A stretch of 60,174 bases of DNA from Actinomycetota bacterium (lineage in GTDB: Bacteria > Actinomycetota > Acidimicrobiia > Acidimicrobiales > Ilumatobacteraceae): the NCBI GenBank assembly GCA_016871395.1, contig VFYV01000011.1:1-60174 (forward strand). Reading direction: 5' to 3'. The translations under genes were made by a program, and so were the position numbers. The notes under the pieces are model-generated. The model made no database searches. It had not been told where the DNA came from and saw only the letters and a program-made list of their open reading frames with translations. Shown piece by piece: positions 15,673-25,966 of this stretch; position 1 is the stretch's first letter, and every line of letters starts with the position of its first letter.

Positions 15673-18195
15673 ATGACGAACCCCGAGGCTCCCGTGGGCC
15701 CCGAAGCGAACCAATCAGAGTCGGTCGACATCGTGGCCGACAGCGACCCGCCGAATGATTCGACCCCGCTTCGGGGATGGAACCCGTTCATCGGTTGGGG
15801 GCGGCAACGGCTGATCGTTTTCTGGGTCCGGGTGGTGTTGGTCGGAATCAGCACGATCGTGGCCGTCAAGGTGGTTCAACCCTCGATGGTGTTCGAGGAC
15901 ACCACCCCCACCGGTGGGGACATGGGGGCTCACGTGTGGGGTCCGGCCTACCTGCGCGACAACTTGCTGCCTTGGCGCCTGAGCGGCTGGTCGATGGACT
16001 GGTACTCGGGACTTCCCGTCTATCGCTTTTACATGGTGGTGCCGGCGATCTTCATTGTCTTGCTCAATGTCGTCTTGCCGTACGGAGTCGCGTTCAAAAT
16101 CGTCGCCGTCGCCGGCGTCGTCACGCTTCCCGTTTGTTGTTGGGCGTTCGGGCGTTTGGCGCGGTTCGCTTACCCGATCCCCGAGGTGTTCGCGGTCGTC
16201 GGGCTCGTCTACCTGCTCGACGAGAGTTACACCATCTACGGCGGGAATGTGGCGTCCACCATGGCCGGCGAGTTCTCGTTCTCGATCTCGTTGTCGTTCG
16301 CCATGTTGGCCTTTGGTTACTTCGCCCGTGGCCTGCAGACCGGCAAGCACCGGGTGGCGGCCGCGGTGTTCATGGCGCTGGCGGTGCTGTCCCACGGGAT
16401 CGTGGCCATTTATGTGGCCGTGGGTTTGCTGTTGATGGCGTTTCTCTCGATCGATCGCACGAAGTGGCGCTGGTTCGTCACCACCGCCGGCACCGGGGCC
16501 CTGTTGTCGGCCTTTTGGATCCTGCCCTTTCTCCTGAACCACGCCTACATGACCGACATGAAATACAAGGGCGAGCCGGGTAACGGATCCTTCACGTCGT
16601 ATTGGGGCATGTTCTTCGCCCTGCCACCATTTTGGAATTTCGTGATTCTCACCCTTGCCATCATCGGTTTCGCCGCCATGGCCGCCAAGCGGAACACTTC
16701 CGGGGTGTGGCTCGGTGTCACCGGACTGACGTTCGCCGCGTTCGTGTATCTCTTCAACGACAGCCTCCCGGTCATCGGGTTGCTTTGGAATCCTCGATTG
16801 CTTCCAATGCTCAACATGTGCCGATATCTGCTGGCCGCCATCGGCGTGGTCGAACTGGTGGCTGCGATCGTACGGTTGGTCGACCTGGAGGAATTGACGG
16901 CCCGTCTCCGCCGCGACGGTGAGGCTCCCGCACTCCTCGAGGAGCACCACGAATCTCGCATGTTCAACGCGCGCACGGGCGCTGCGATCGTGGGATCGCT
17001 CCTGGTGTTCATCACGTTGGGGTGGCGGTTCCAGGTACTCCCTTTCGGCTCTGTGACCGACGAGGGCCAAGGGGCCGAATACAACTGGGGTCCCTTCGAG
17101 GGCCCCGCGGGCAGTAAAGGCTTCGTCGATGGTTGGGCCCGATGGAACTTCAGTGGGTACGAGGGGCGTGCGTCGTATGGCGAGTACCACGACCTCGTGC
17201 AGACGATGAAGGGTCTGGGCGAGAGCCGAGGGTGCGGGCGCGCCCTGTGGGAGAACTACGAAGGCAACGACAAGTACGGAACCACCATGGCCCTCATGTT
17301 GCTGCCCTTTTGGACCGATGGTTGCGTCGGATCGAGTGAGGGGCTCTTTTTCGAGGCCGCCGGCACGACGCCGTATCACTTCCTAGCGGCGGGAGCGATG
17401 TCCAAGCAATCGTCGAACCCGGTTCGCGAACTTCGATACGTGAACAACAACCCCTCCATCGGGGTCTCCTACATGCGAGAACTTGGAATTCGCTATTACA
17501 TGGCCGTCACACCCGAAGCCATCTCCAAGGCTGACGAATTGGAGCTCGCCGGCGGCGGGCTCGCCACGATCGCGACCTCGGGGCCGTGGAAGGTGTACGA
17601 GGTGGCCGAATCCGAGATCGTCGTGCCGCTCGACACCCAGCCTGTAGTGATCGAGGGTCGGTCGGGCGATCAGCGTGAACGCTGGTTGGAGCTCGGTAGC
17701 AGTTGGTTGCAGAACCGCTCCGATTGGCTCGCCTTGCCGGCGGCCGATGGTCCGGCCAATTGGCAGCGGGTAGTGGTCGACATCGACGCGGTGCGACGCG
17801 AGGGAGAGCCGGGCTCGGACGCTCGCAAGGTGGACGTGGTGGTGCCCGCCGATGCGATCGAAGTTGTCGACCTCGACGAGGTGACGGTGTCCAACGTCGA
17901 CATTGGTCAGCAGTCCGTGTCGTTCGACGTCGACCAGGTCGGGGTACCCGTTCTGGTGCGCGTGAGTTTCTTTCCCAACTGGAACGTGGCGGGAGCCGAG
18001 GGTCCGTACCGGGTGGCGCCGAACATGATGGTGGTGATTCCCACCTCGACCTCGGTCTCGATGTCCTTCGAACCCAGCATCGTGGACCGCCTCGCCTACG
18101 GGCTGACAGCCGTCGGCATCGGGGTGACGGTCGTGATTTTCCGTCGCGACCGACGGGCAAACCGGCAGGTCATGGTCGACCCGTCGACGACCTGA
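15673..18195 (+). CDS. GT-C-like polytopic membrane protein (6-pyruvoyl-tetrahydropterin-synthase-related type)
   Basis: 840 residues: about 12 membrane helices in residues 45-455 and again near 800-820, with a large extracytoplasmic region between. The first loop has TPTGGDMGAHVWGPAYLRD, with an Asp placed as in GT-C enzymes that use polyprenyl-phosphate sugars, and later GGNVASTMAGEFSFSISL, a motif I associate with the membrane family labelled PTPS-related. The C-terminal part around 640-780 is beta-rich. It lies just before phosphomannomutase, so transfer of a mannose-type residue outside the membrane is a reasonable guess. No close homologue of known function is recognised. Confidence 0.65.
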   Translation: MTNPEAPVGPEANQSESVDIVADSDPPNDSTPLRGWNPFIGWGRQRLIVFWVRVVLVGISTIVAVKVVQPSMVFEDTTPTGGDMGAHVWGPAYLRDNLLPWRLSGWSMDWYSGLPVYRFYMVVPAIFIVLLNVVLPYGVAFKIVAVAGVVTLPVCCWAFGRLARFAYPIPEVFAVVGLVYLLDESYTIYGGNVASTMAGEFSFSISLSFAMLAFGYFARGLQTGKHRVAAAVFMALAVLSHGIVAIYVAVGLLLMAFLSIDRTKWRWFVTTAGTGALLSAFWILPFLLNHAYMTDMKYKGEPGNGSFTSYWGMFFALPPFWNFVILTLAIIGFAAMAAKRNTSGVWLGVTGLTFAAFVYLFNDSLPVIGLLWNPRLLPMLNMCRYLLAAIGVVELVAAIVRLVDLEELTARLRRDGEAPALLEEHHESRMFNARTGAAIVGSLLVFITLGWRFQVLPFGSVTDEGQGAEYNWGPFEGPAGSKGFVDGWARWNFSGYEGRASYGEYHDLVQTMKGLGESRGCGRALWENYEGNDKYGTTMALMLLPFWTDGCVGSSEGLFFEAAGTTPYHFLAAGAMSKQSSNPVRELRYVNNNPSIGVSYMRELGIRYYMAVTPEAISKADELELAGGGLATIATSGPWKVYEVAESEIVVPLDTQPVVIEGRSGDQRERWLELGSSWLQNRSDWLALPAADGPANWQRVVVDIDAVRREGEPGSDARKVDVVVPADAIEVVDLDEVTVSNVDIGQQSVSFDVDQVGVPVLVRVSFFPNWNVAGAEGPYRVAPNMMVVIPTSTSVSMSFEPSIVDRLAYGLTAVGIGVTVVIFRRDRRANRQVMVDPSTT

Positions 18196-18236
18196 ACCGA
18201 GCCGGTCGAAGGCTCCCGATAGGGTGAAAAGTCGTC

Positions 18237-19601
18237 ATGACCTCCAGTTCTCGACTCGACCAGATCGTCAAGGCCTATGACATTCGCGGAACCGTCCCCG
18301 ACCAGTTCGACACCGACATCGCCCACGCGCTGGGCGTGGGATTCGCCAAGTTCACCTCCGCCTCGGTCGCCATCATCGGACGCGACATGCGTCCGTCGGG
18401 GCCCGAATTGTCCGAGGCGTTCGCTCGTGGATTGATGGAGCATGGCATCGACGTCATCGACATCGGACTCGCCTCCACCGACATGATCTACTTCGCGGCG
18501 GGCCGCCTCGACGCTCCGGGGGTCGTCTTCACCGCATCCCACAATCCCGCGCAGTACAACGGGGCGAAATTGTGTCTGGCCGGAGCCCGTCCCATCGGCG
18601 CTGATACCGGCCTGTCGCAAATCAAGGACATCGCTCGTCGAGTTCTCGACGGGGAAACCTTCGCCCCAGCGGTCAAAGCCGGTCGCACGACCGAGCGCGA
18701 TCTGTTGTCGTCGTTCGTCGATCATGTGGTGTCCTTCATCGACCCCGCAACATTGCGACCGATGCGGGTGGTGGCCGACACGGCCAATGGAATGGGTGGA
18801 CTCGTGGTGCCTGCGGTGTTCGAGCGTTTGCCCCGGATCGAGATCGAAGTGATGTACGGCGAACTCGACGGTACCTTCCCCAACCACCCGGCGGACCCGT
18901 TGCAGTCCGTGAATCAGCGCGATCTACAGGCGCGGGTCACCTCGGGTGGTTTCGACGTGGGTTTGGCTTTCGACGGTGATGCCGATCGGGTGTTCGTCGT
19001 CGACGAACTGGGACGTGGTTTGTCCGGTTCGACTACCACGGCGATTCTCGCGGCGGGCATGTTGCGCAAGAACCCCGGAGCGACCATTCTTCACAACCTC
19101 ATATGCAGTCGTTCGGTTCCCGAAGTCGTGCGTGAGAATGGTGGTGTCCCGGTGCGTACCAAGGTCGGTCACTCGTTCATCAAACAGGTCATGGCCGAGA
19201 CCGGAGCGGTTTTCGGTGGAGAGCACTCGGCGCACTACTACTTTCGGGACAACTATCGTGCCGACAGTGGCCTGATCGCGACCATGCTGATGCTCGAGGA
19301 GATGAGTCGAGCGGGAGAGCCCTTGTCCGTCATGCGGGTTCCGTACGAGCGGTACTCATCGAGTGGTGAGATCAACACCCAGGTCGATGATCCGGCGGCG
19401 GTCATCGATGCCGTGTCGCGTAGCCTCTCGTCGTTCCCGCAGGATCGCCTGGACGGTCTCACGGTCGACTGCGGTGATTGGTGGTTCAACCTGCGGCCGT
19501 CGAACACCGAACCTCTTCTTCGTCTGAATCTCGAGGCGCCCGATCGCGACTCGTGCGACGACAAGGTGGCCGAACTGTTGGCCGCCATCACCTCGGCCTG
19601 A
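18237..19601 (+). CDS. manB: Phosphomannomutase/phosphoglucomutase
   Basis: This 454-residue alpha-D-phosphohexomutase interconverts hexose-6-phosphate and hexose-1-phosphate. The N-terminal KAYDIRGTVP is typical; the phosphoserine loop is FTASHNPAQYNGAK near residue 100; the magnesium loop is AFDGDADRVFVVD near residue 245; the sugar-specificity loop GEHSAHYYFRD is near 326; and the phosphate-binding region RPSNTEPLLRLN is near 422. GEHSAHYYF is the form usual in actinobacterial ManB. With the pyrophosphorylase at the window start and gmd it completes a GDP-mannose supply route. A TAGGGT box at 18220 may be its promoter. Confidence 0.92.
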   Translation: MTSSSRLDQIVKAYDIRGTVPDQFDTDIAHALGVGFAKFTSASVAIIGRDMRPSGPELSEAFARGLMEHGIDVIDIGLASTDMIYFAAGRLDAPGVVFTASHNPAQYNGAKLCLAGARPIGADTGLSQIKDIARRVLDGETFAPAVKAGRTTERDLLSSFVDHVVSFIDPATLRPMRVVADTANGMGGLVVPAVFERLPRIEIEVMYGELDGTFPNHPADPLQSVNQRDLQARVTSGGFDVGLAFDGDADRVFVVDELGRGLSGSTTTAILAAGMLRKNPGATILHNLICSRSVPEVVRENGGVPVRTKVGHSFIKQVMAETGAVFGGEHSAHYYFRDNYRADSGLIATMLMLEEMSRAGEPLSVMRVPYERYSSSGEINTQVDDPAAVIDAVSRSLSSFPQDRLDGLTVDCGDWWFNLRPSNTEPLLRLNLEAPDRDSCDDKVAELLAAITSA

Positions 19602-19624
19602 GGTTGGTACCATCGGGGACGACC

Positions 19625-19861
19625 ATGGCTCTCGATCCGGAACTTCTCACCGTCCTCGCCTGTCCGATCGACAAGGGACCGCTTCATGTTCTCGAGGACG
19701 AGGACATGCTGTACAACGCCCGATTGAAGCGCCGGTACCACGTACGAGAGGGCATCGCGATCATGTTGGTGGACGAGTCCGAGGTGGTCTCTGACACCGA
19801 GCACGAGCGAATCATGGCCAAAATCGACGCGACCGGCGCGCGCACGACCGGCCCGTCCTGA
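19625..19861 (+). CDS. Trm112-like small protein
   Basis: This 78-residue protein (ATG 19625) reads ELLTVLACPIDKGPLHVLED near its N-terminus and RRYHVREGIAIML in its second half, the pattern of the Trm112/YcaR family. These are small zinc-ribbon-like partners of methyltransferases in eukaryotes and archaea, mostly uncharacterised in bacteria. Only one Cys (ACP) remains where zinc-binding members have two pairs, so it probably binds no zinc through the usual ligands. It follows phosphomannomutase by 23 bases. A TACCAT at 19608 could be a -10 box. Confidence 0.8.
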   Translation: MALDPELLTVLACPIDKGPLHVLEDEDMLYNARLKRRYHVREGIAIMLVDESEVVSDTEHERIMAKIDATGARTTGPS

Positions 19862-19867
19862 GGCCCC

Positions 19868-19896
19868 AAACGTCCGCCCGGGCGGCGTCGGCGTTT
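19868..19896 (+). terminator. Possible hairpin between the Trm112-like gene and ahcY
   Basis: A GC-rich self-complementary core (CCGCCCGGGCGG, 19874-19885) lies within AAACG and CGTTT arms. There is no T-run after it, so a simple intrinsic terminator is uncertain. It may instead be part of the ahcY leader. Confidence 0.25.
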
Positions 19897-19993
19897 AGAC
19901 TGAGGGGATCGGGCTGACAGATCGGTGCCAGCAGGCCCCGGCCCGGGAGAGTCTTCGTCTCGTCCGTCCCCACCCATCTCCCGAGGAGAAATC

Positions 19994-21456
<1,463 letters not shown>

Positions 21457-21457
<1 letters not shown>

Positions 21458-22056
21458 TGAGATTCCTCGAGCGACTGACCCGATGCATCATCGGGTTGGC
21501 CTGCTTCGGAACCGGCATCACATTTTTCCTGCATTCGCATCTGGGACTACCCCCGTGGGATGTGTTCCACAAGGGCGTGTCCGAGAAGATCGACATCTCC
21601 ATCGGAACGGTCATCATCGTTACCGGGTTGTTGCTCCTGCTGCTGTGGATTCCCCTACGTCAGCGGCCCGGGTTGGGCACCGTGTTGAATGCGGTGGAGA
21701 TCGGTCTGGTGGTGAACCTGGCTGAGGAATTCGTGGGTGAACCCGACCCGTTGTGGGCGCGGGTGGCGATGCTCGTCATGGGCTTGCTGCTCGTCGCTTT
21801 CGGTTCGGCGCTCTACATCGGGGCCGGGCTGGGTCCGGGTCCGCGGGACGGGCTGATGATGGGATTGGCTGAACGAGGGATCAGTGTGCGCGTGGCCCGC
21901 ACAATCGTCGAGGTGGTCGTGGTGGTCGCCGGCATCTTGCTGGGTGGTTCGGTGGGAGTGGGCACGATGGTGTTCGCCGTGGGTATCGGTCCCTTGGTGC
22001 AGGTGCTGTTGCCGCGTTTCGACACCCGACCGGTGGCCGAACGCACCGCTCACTGA
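21457..22056 (+). CDS. YczE/YitT-like integral membrane protein
   Basis: This 199-residue protein has about five hydrophobic segments, among them CIIGLACFGTGITFFLHS, VIIVTGLLLLLLWIPL and LVMGLLLVAFGSALYI. The phrases SHLGLPPWDVFHKG and GAGLGPGPRDGLMMGL are repeated versions of the G-x-x-P-W/R-D element characteristic of YczE-type membrane proteins and point to an internal duplication. Its ATG overlaps the ahcY stop (TGATG), so it is translationally coupled to ahcY. Function is unknown; the coupling suggests transport connected with methionine/SAH metabolism only weakly. Confidence 0.72.
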
Positions 22057-22075
22057 TGGAGGGGAGTCCTCTCCA
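22057..22075 (+). terminator. Hairpin directly after the ahcY-yczE-like operon
   Basis: TGGAGGGG-AGT-CCTCTCCA forms an eight-pair stem (one G-T pair) with a three-base loop, starting at the base after the stop codon. There is no T-run, as is common for actinobacterial stem-loop terminators. Confidence 0.45.
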
Positions 22076-22376
22076 CGAGTGACGAGAGAATTCGCTGACT
22101 GATCGTCGCGCCCCCGAATGCGGCCTTGGGAAAGGACCGAGGGTGCGAGCCGGACTCGACCGAGGCGGCCACCATCGCGTCGTCAGCCCGCCGAGTTCGG
22201 CGTCCCTCGGATTGGAAATGAGCCACCTTGCCCGTCGTGGGAAAAGTCGGGAAATCCTCCGGACTGTTCGCTTCGCAGTCCTTTCTGCGACCGATGGTTC
22301 GCACATCTGCGGTTGGATGGGTAAGACTGAAACCAGGTGGTGGGATGCCCGTCATCGACAGGAAAGGGAGAGGGCT
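22076..22376 (+). other. Non-coding stretch before the first amidohydrolase
   Basis: With the hairpin before it this is a 320-base gene-free stretch, the longest in the window. I see a second small stem (GGACTG at 22261-22266 and CAGTCC at 22276-22281) followed by TTTC, and a purine-rich GGAAAGGGAG region shortly before ATG 22377 that can serve as ribosome binding site. The amidohydrolase frame stays open back to 22143, but that extension is Arg-rich and has no family similarity. No tRNA, riboswitch or strong -35/-10 pair was recognised. Confidence 0.4.
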
Positions 22377-23645
22377 ATGGGGTCGACGTCGACGAATGTG
22401 CGGTCCGAACAAACTGTCGATGAGCGGTACACGGTGATCTCAGCCGACTGCCACGCGGGGGGAAACCTCACCGACTATCGACCGTTTTTGGCCGAGGAGT
22501 ATCGACGCGAGTTCGATGCCTGGGTGGAGACGTACGAGATTCCGTACGAGGACCTCAAGGGTCCCGACGGAGGTCGCAATTGGGACTCGGACCGGCGACT
22601 CGCCGACATGGAAAACGACGGCATCGTGGCCGAGGTGATCTATCCCAACACCATCCCTCCCTTCTACCCCAAGAGCTCGCTGACGTATCAGCCTCCGGCC
22701 GTCAACGTGGGGGACGCCAACCGTCGATGGGCTGGACTACAGGCGCACAACCGTTGGCTCGCCGATTTCTGTGGTCGCACACCGGGGCGCCGGGCCGGCA
22801 TCTGTCAGATCAATCTCTACGACATCGGTGCGTCGGTGAGGGAGATCGAATGGGCCAAGAAAGCCGGTTTGAGTGGCGGAGTCCTGCTACCCGGTGTACC
22901 GCCCGGGGTCGGCCTGCCTGAGTTGTACGACATCGACTACTACGGCCCTCTGTGGGAGGTCTGCGAGAGGCTTTCGATGCCGGTGAATCACCACGGCGGT
23001 AGTGCCAGTCCGGCCATGACCGAGGCGGTGGAGTCCCCCGTGATCTTCTTGCTCGAGATCACCTGGTGGTCGCACCGTGCGTTGCCACACCTCATCGTGT
23101 CGGGGGCGCTGGAAAGGCATCCCGAGATGAAATGCGTCTTTACCGAGCAGGGCACCGAGTGGGTGCCCGGCGAGTTGATGCGACTCGACTACTTCTTCGA
23201 TCGCATGCGCCACGCGGTGGGCTCGCAAGAGCACATCTGGGGCGAACCCGTCATGGCCAAGTTGCCCCTGCAGCCGAGCGAATACTGGGCTCGACAGTGT
23301 TACACCGGCTCGAGTTTCATGCGTGCCCACGAGGTTCCCTCGCGTCACCAGGTTGGAGTCGACAGCATCATGTGGGGCAGTGATTATCCCCACAAAGAGG
23401 CCAGTTTCCCCTACAGCACGGAGGCGTTACGGGCGGCGTTCTCGGGTTGTGAGCGTGCCGAAATCGAGCAGATGTTGGGCACCACGGCGGCCGACGTTTA
23501 CGGGTTCGACTTGAAGAGGTTGGCACCCATCGCGGCCAAGGTTGGTCCCCGTATCGGAGACGTGGCGACGCCGCTGCTCAAGGGCGACGTACCCAAGGAC
23601 GCGGAAAGATGTCCGGCCTTCGTCGGATTCACCGCGGACGTGTGA
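22377..23645 (+). CDS. Amidohydrolase-family (ACMSD-like TIM barrel) metalloenzyme, copy 1
   Basis: 422 residues from ATG 22377, chosen because it follows GGGAGAGGG and because sequence upstream is not protein-like. The family start YTVISADCHAGG gives the D-x-H metal pair near residue 22. A later conserved His region is MPVNHHGGS, followed by ITWWSHRALPHLIVSG (His) and the barrel end SIMWGSDYPHKEASFPYS, where Asp and His complete the active site. Proteins of this build include decarboxylases and hydrolases of aromatic or lactone-type acids; the substrate cannot be assigned. It is followed by an SDR (10 bases) and a paralogue (24580), probably one operon for degrading a single compound. Confidence 0.8.
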   Translation: MGSTSTNVRSEQTVDERYTVISADCHAGGNLTDYRPFLAEEYRREFDAWVETYEIPYEDLKGPDGGRNWDSDRRLADMENDGIVAEVIYPNTIPPFYPKSSLTYQPPAVNVGDANRRWAGLQAHNRWLADFCGRTPGRRAGICQINLYDIGASVREIEWAKKAGLSGGVLLPGVPPGVGLPELYDIDYYGPLWEVCERLSMPVNHHGGSASPAMTEAVESPVIFLLEITWWSHRALPHLIVSGALERHPEMKCVFTEQGTEWVPGELMRLDYFFDRMRHAVGSQEHIWGEPVMAKLPLQPSEYWARQCYTGSSFMRAHEVPSRHQVGVDSIMWGSDYPHKEASFPYSTEALRAAFSGCERAEIEQMLGTTAADVYGFDLKRLAPIAAKVGPRIGDVATPLLKGDVPKDAERCPAFVGFTADV

Positions 23646-23655
23646 CGGTCGAATC

Positions 23656-24537
23656 ATGGAGAACCTGAGGGAACGGGTCGCCGTTGTAACCGGCGGCGGC
23701 GGCGGGTTGGGCCGGGCCATGGGGGAGCGATTCGCCGCTGAGGGTATGAGAGTGGTTCTGGCCGACGTGCAGGCCGATTTGCTCGAGACTTCCGTTGCCG
23801 AGTGTCGTGAACGAGGACTGGAAGTCGCTGGATTCGTCACCGATGTCACCAAACAGGAGTCGGTCGATGCGCTGCGCGACTTCACCCTGAACACCTACGG
23901 CTCGGTTCACGTGGTGTGCAACAATGCGGGAATCGGGGCCGGTGCTGAAGGTCGTATGTGGGAGCACGAACTGAACGATTGGAAGTGGGCTATCGCCGTC
24001 AATGTGATGGGCGTCGTGCACGGCATCAACTCCTTCGTCCCCGCGATGCTGGAGCACGGAGAACCAGCACACGTGGTGAACACCTCGTCGGGCAACGGCG
24101 GTGTGTCGCCCTTGTCGGGCACGCCCCAGTACGCGGCGACGAAAGCGGCCGTCGTCACGGTGTCCGAGTGCCTGTACGCCCAGTTGCAGGAGATCGATGC
24201 CAAGATCGGGGTCTCGGTGCTGTTTCCCGGTCCGAACATCTTGCGCACGGGGCTGTTCGAATCGTGGCGCTCACGTACGCAAGAGTTTGCCAAACAACGC
24301 CCCCGTAAGACGCCGTACACGACAGTCGAGCAGTTGGAGGCGCAGATGAGGGCGGCCGGTCGCGAGATCGCCTACACACCGGTGGAGGAAGTGGCCGGCG
24401 TCGTCGTGGAGGGCATTCGCGCCAACCGTTTCTGGATGATGCCGGCCAGCGATCGAGGTGACGAGTCGATGAGACTCCGCTATGAATCCATGCGCTCGCG
24501 GGCCAACCCTTCGTACCTTCGACAGGTGCCGGGCTGA
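23656..24537 (+). CDS. Short-chain dehydrogenase between two amidohydrolases
   Basis: A classical SDR of 293 residues from ATG 23656. The cofactor loop is VVTGGGGGLGRAMGERF, a common variant of TGxxxGxG, then NNAGIGAG near 91, VNTSSGNGG (Ser) near 140 and YAATKAA (Tyr, Lys) near 157. The C-terminal extension (about 40 residues beyond the core) ends in LRYESMRSRANPSYLRQVPG and probably helps bind a substrate or cap. Absence of an Arg or Lys after the loop does not decide NAD versus NADP. It most likely oxidises or reduces an alcohol/ketone in the pathway of the flanking amidohydrolases. Confidence 0.87.
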   Translation: MENLRERVAVVTGGGGGLGRAMGERFAAEGMRVVLADVQADLLETSVAECRERGLEVAGFVTDVTKQESVDALRDFTLNTYGSVHVVCNNAGIGAGAEGRMWEHELNDWKWAIAVNVMGVVHGINSFVPAMLEHGEPAHVVNTSSGNGGVSPLSGTPQYAATKAAVVTVSECLYAQLQEIDAKIGVSVLFPGPNILRTGLFESWRSRTQEFAKQRPRKTPYTTVEQLEAQMRAAGREIAYTPVEEVAGVVVEGIRANRFWMMPASDRGDESMRLRYESMRSRANPSYLRQVPG

Positions 24538-24579
24538 CGCCCCCACCACCACCACCATTCACGACACCAGGAGTACACC

Positions 24580-25923
24580 ATGACCACCACCGAAAGCCGC
24601 CCGGACCAGACGACATCCACGGTCGATCACGGGAGCGTGAACGATCCGTACATGATCATCGCCGCCGACAGCCATGCCGGTCTGCCGACGGAGCAGTACC
24701 GCACGTACTTGGAGAAGAAGTACTGGCCCCGACTCGACGAATTCCTTGCTGAGCAAGCGGCGCTCATCGAAGCGTCGACGAAGTTGGGTGTGCGCGATTC
24801 CAAGTTCGCGCAGAAGTGGTTCGACGAACTCGGCGAGGAGTTGGCGGGAGGTTGGGATGCCGACCGCCGCGATCTGACCCTCGATGCCGATGGCGTGGCC
24901 GCCGAAGTGGTGTACCCGGATGCCGATGCGGTGGAGAGTCGCACAGCGGTGCCCTTTGGTGCGGGACTCGGTCTGTCGGGTGACCTCGACCCGGAACTCG
25001 GCTTGGCGGGGTCCAAGGCTCACAACCGTTGGCTGGCCGAGTTGGTGGCCACCAGCCCGAACCGTCGTTGCGGGGTGGCTTTGGTTCCCATCACCGGTGA
25101 CCTGGACGACGTTTTGGCCGAGATCGATTGGGCCAAGGAACACGGACTCGGGGCCGTCATGATCCCGGCGCGCTGGTGCAACCAGACCCCGTATCACGAT
25201 CGTCGGTATGACCCGGTTTGGGCGCGTTGCGAGGAGTACAACATGCCGATCGTGACGCACTCGGGTTCGGCCGAGCGCGACCAGTATGGAGACAACCTTG
25301 GTATCTACGTGACCGAGGTGACCTGGTTCCCGGCGCGACCGATGTGGTTCATGCTGTGGTCGGGCGTTTTCACTCGGTTCCCCGGGTTGAAGTTCTGCGC
25401 CACCGAGGGTGGATGTTGGTGGTTGCCCCAACTGTTGTGGTCGTGGGATCGCCTGTGGATGGGCCAAAAGGGTGCCGAGAAACTGGGCAAGGGTGCTTTC
25501 GCCGGCAAGGTGGAGATGCTTCCGAGCGAGATCGTGGACCGAAACTGCTTCACCGGTTTGGCCAATGTGAAGCGACGCGAGTTGGGCATGCGCTACGAGA
25601 TCGGAATCGACAACATGCTGTGGGGCACGGACTTCCCACATCCGGAGGGCACGTGGCCGGCGACGTTCCAAGCGTTGAAGTCGACCTTCCACGACATCCC
25701 GGTTCACGAGACACGCCGGATGTTGGGCGAGTCGGCGGCCAACGTTTTCTCGTTCGATCCGAAGGCTCTGGCGCCCATCGTGGAGCGCATCGGCGTACGT
25801 CCCACCGATCTGGGCCAACTCACGGATCAGCGGACCGAGGCCGACCTGGTCGCTCGGTGGGCACCGATGAGGGAAGTCGGCCGTCATTGGTTGACCGGTC
25901 ACGACTTCCCGTTGATTCCCTGA
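24580..25923 (+). CDS. Amidohydrolase-family metalloenzyme, copy 2
   Basis: A 447-residue paralogue of the gene at 22377. It has the same landmarks: YMIIAADSHAGLPTE (D-x-H) near residue 25, MPIVTHSGSAERD (His) near 223, TEVTWFPARPMWFMLWSG where copy 1 has a His in the equivalent ITWWSHRALPHL, and NMLWGTDFPHPEGTWP near 347. The replaced His suggests changed specificity or loss of one ligand. An AGGAG site lies 5 bases before ATG 24580. It follows the SDR by 42 bases and ends before comF, so the three form one probable operon. Confidence 0.8.
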   Translation: MTTTESRPDQTTSTVDHGSVNDPYMIIAADSHAGLPTEQYRTYLEKKYWPRLDEFLAEQAALIEASTKLGVRDSKFAQKWFDELGEELAGGWDADRRDLTLDADGVAAEVVYPDADAVESRTAVPFGAGLGLSGDLDPELGLAGSKAHNRWLAELVATSPNRRCGVALVPITGDLDDVLAEIDWAKEHGLGAVMIPARWCNQTPYHDRRYDPVWARCEEYNMPIVTHSGSAERDQYGDNLGIYVTEVTWFPARPMWFMLWSGVFTRFPGLKFCATEGGCWWLPQLLWSWDRLWMGQKGAEKLGKGAFAGKVEMLPSEIVDRNCFTGLANVKRRELGMRYEIGIDNMLWGTDFPHPEGTWPATFQALKSTFHDIPVHETRRMLGESAANVFSFDPKALAPIVERIGVRPTDLGQLTDQRTEADLVARWAPMREVGRHWLTGHDFPLIP

Positions 25924-25966
25924 TCGACCGCCCTTTCGCGCCACACCCCTGTGGTTCGATGACGAC

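Noticed and set aside
15715-17379. A 554-codon antisense frame in the GT-C-like gene and a 503-codon one at 24559-26070
   Set aside because: His/Arg/Gln/Gly-rich translations without hydrophobic or domain structure; these are antisense shadows of the real genes.
19862-19993. SAH riboswitch before ahcY
   Set aside because: The conserved core of the SAH riboswitch was not recognised in these 132 bases; only a GC-rich hairpin and a -10-like box were seen. An Infernal search would settle it.
22143-22376. A longer N-terminus for the first amidohydrolase
   Set aside because: The 78 added residues are basic and low in family similarity, and a purine-rich site precedes ATG 22377.
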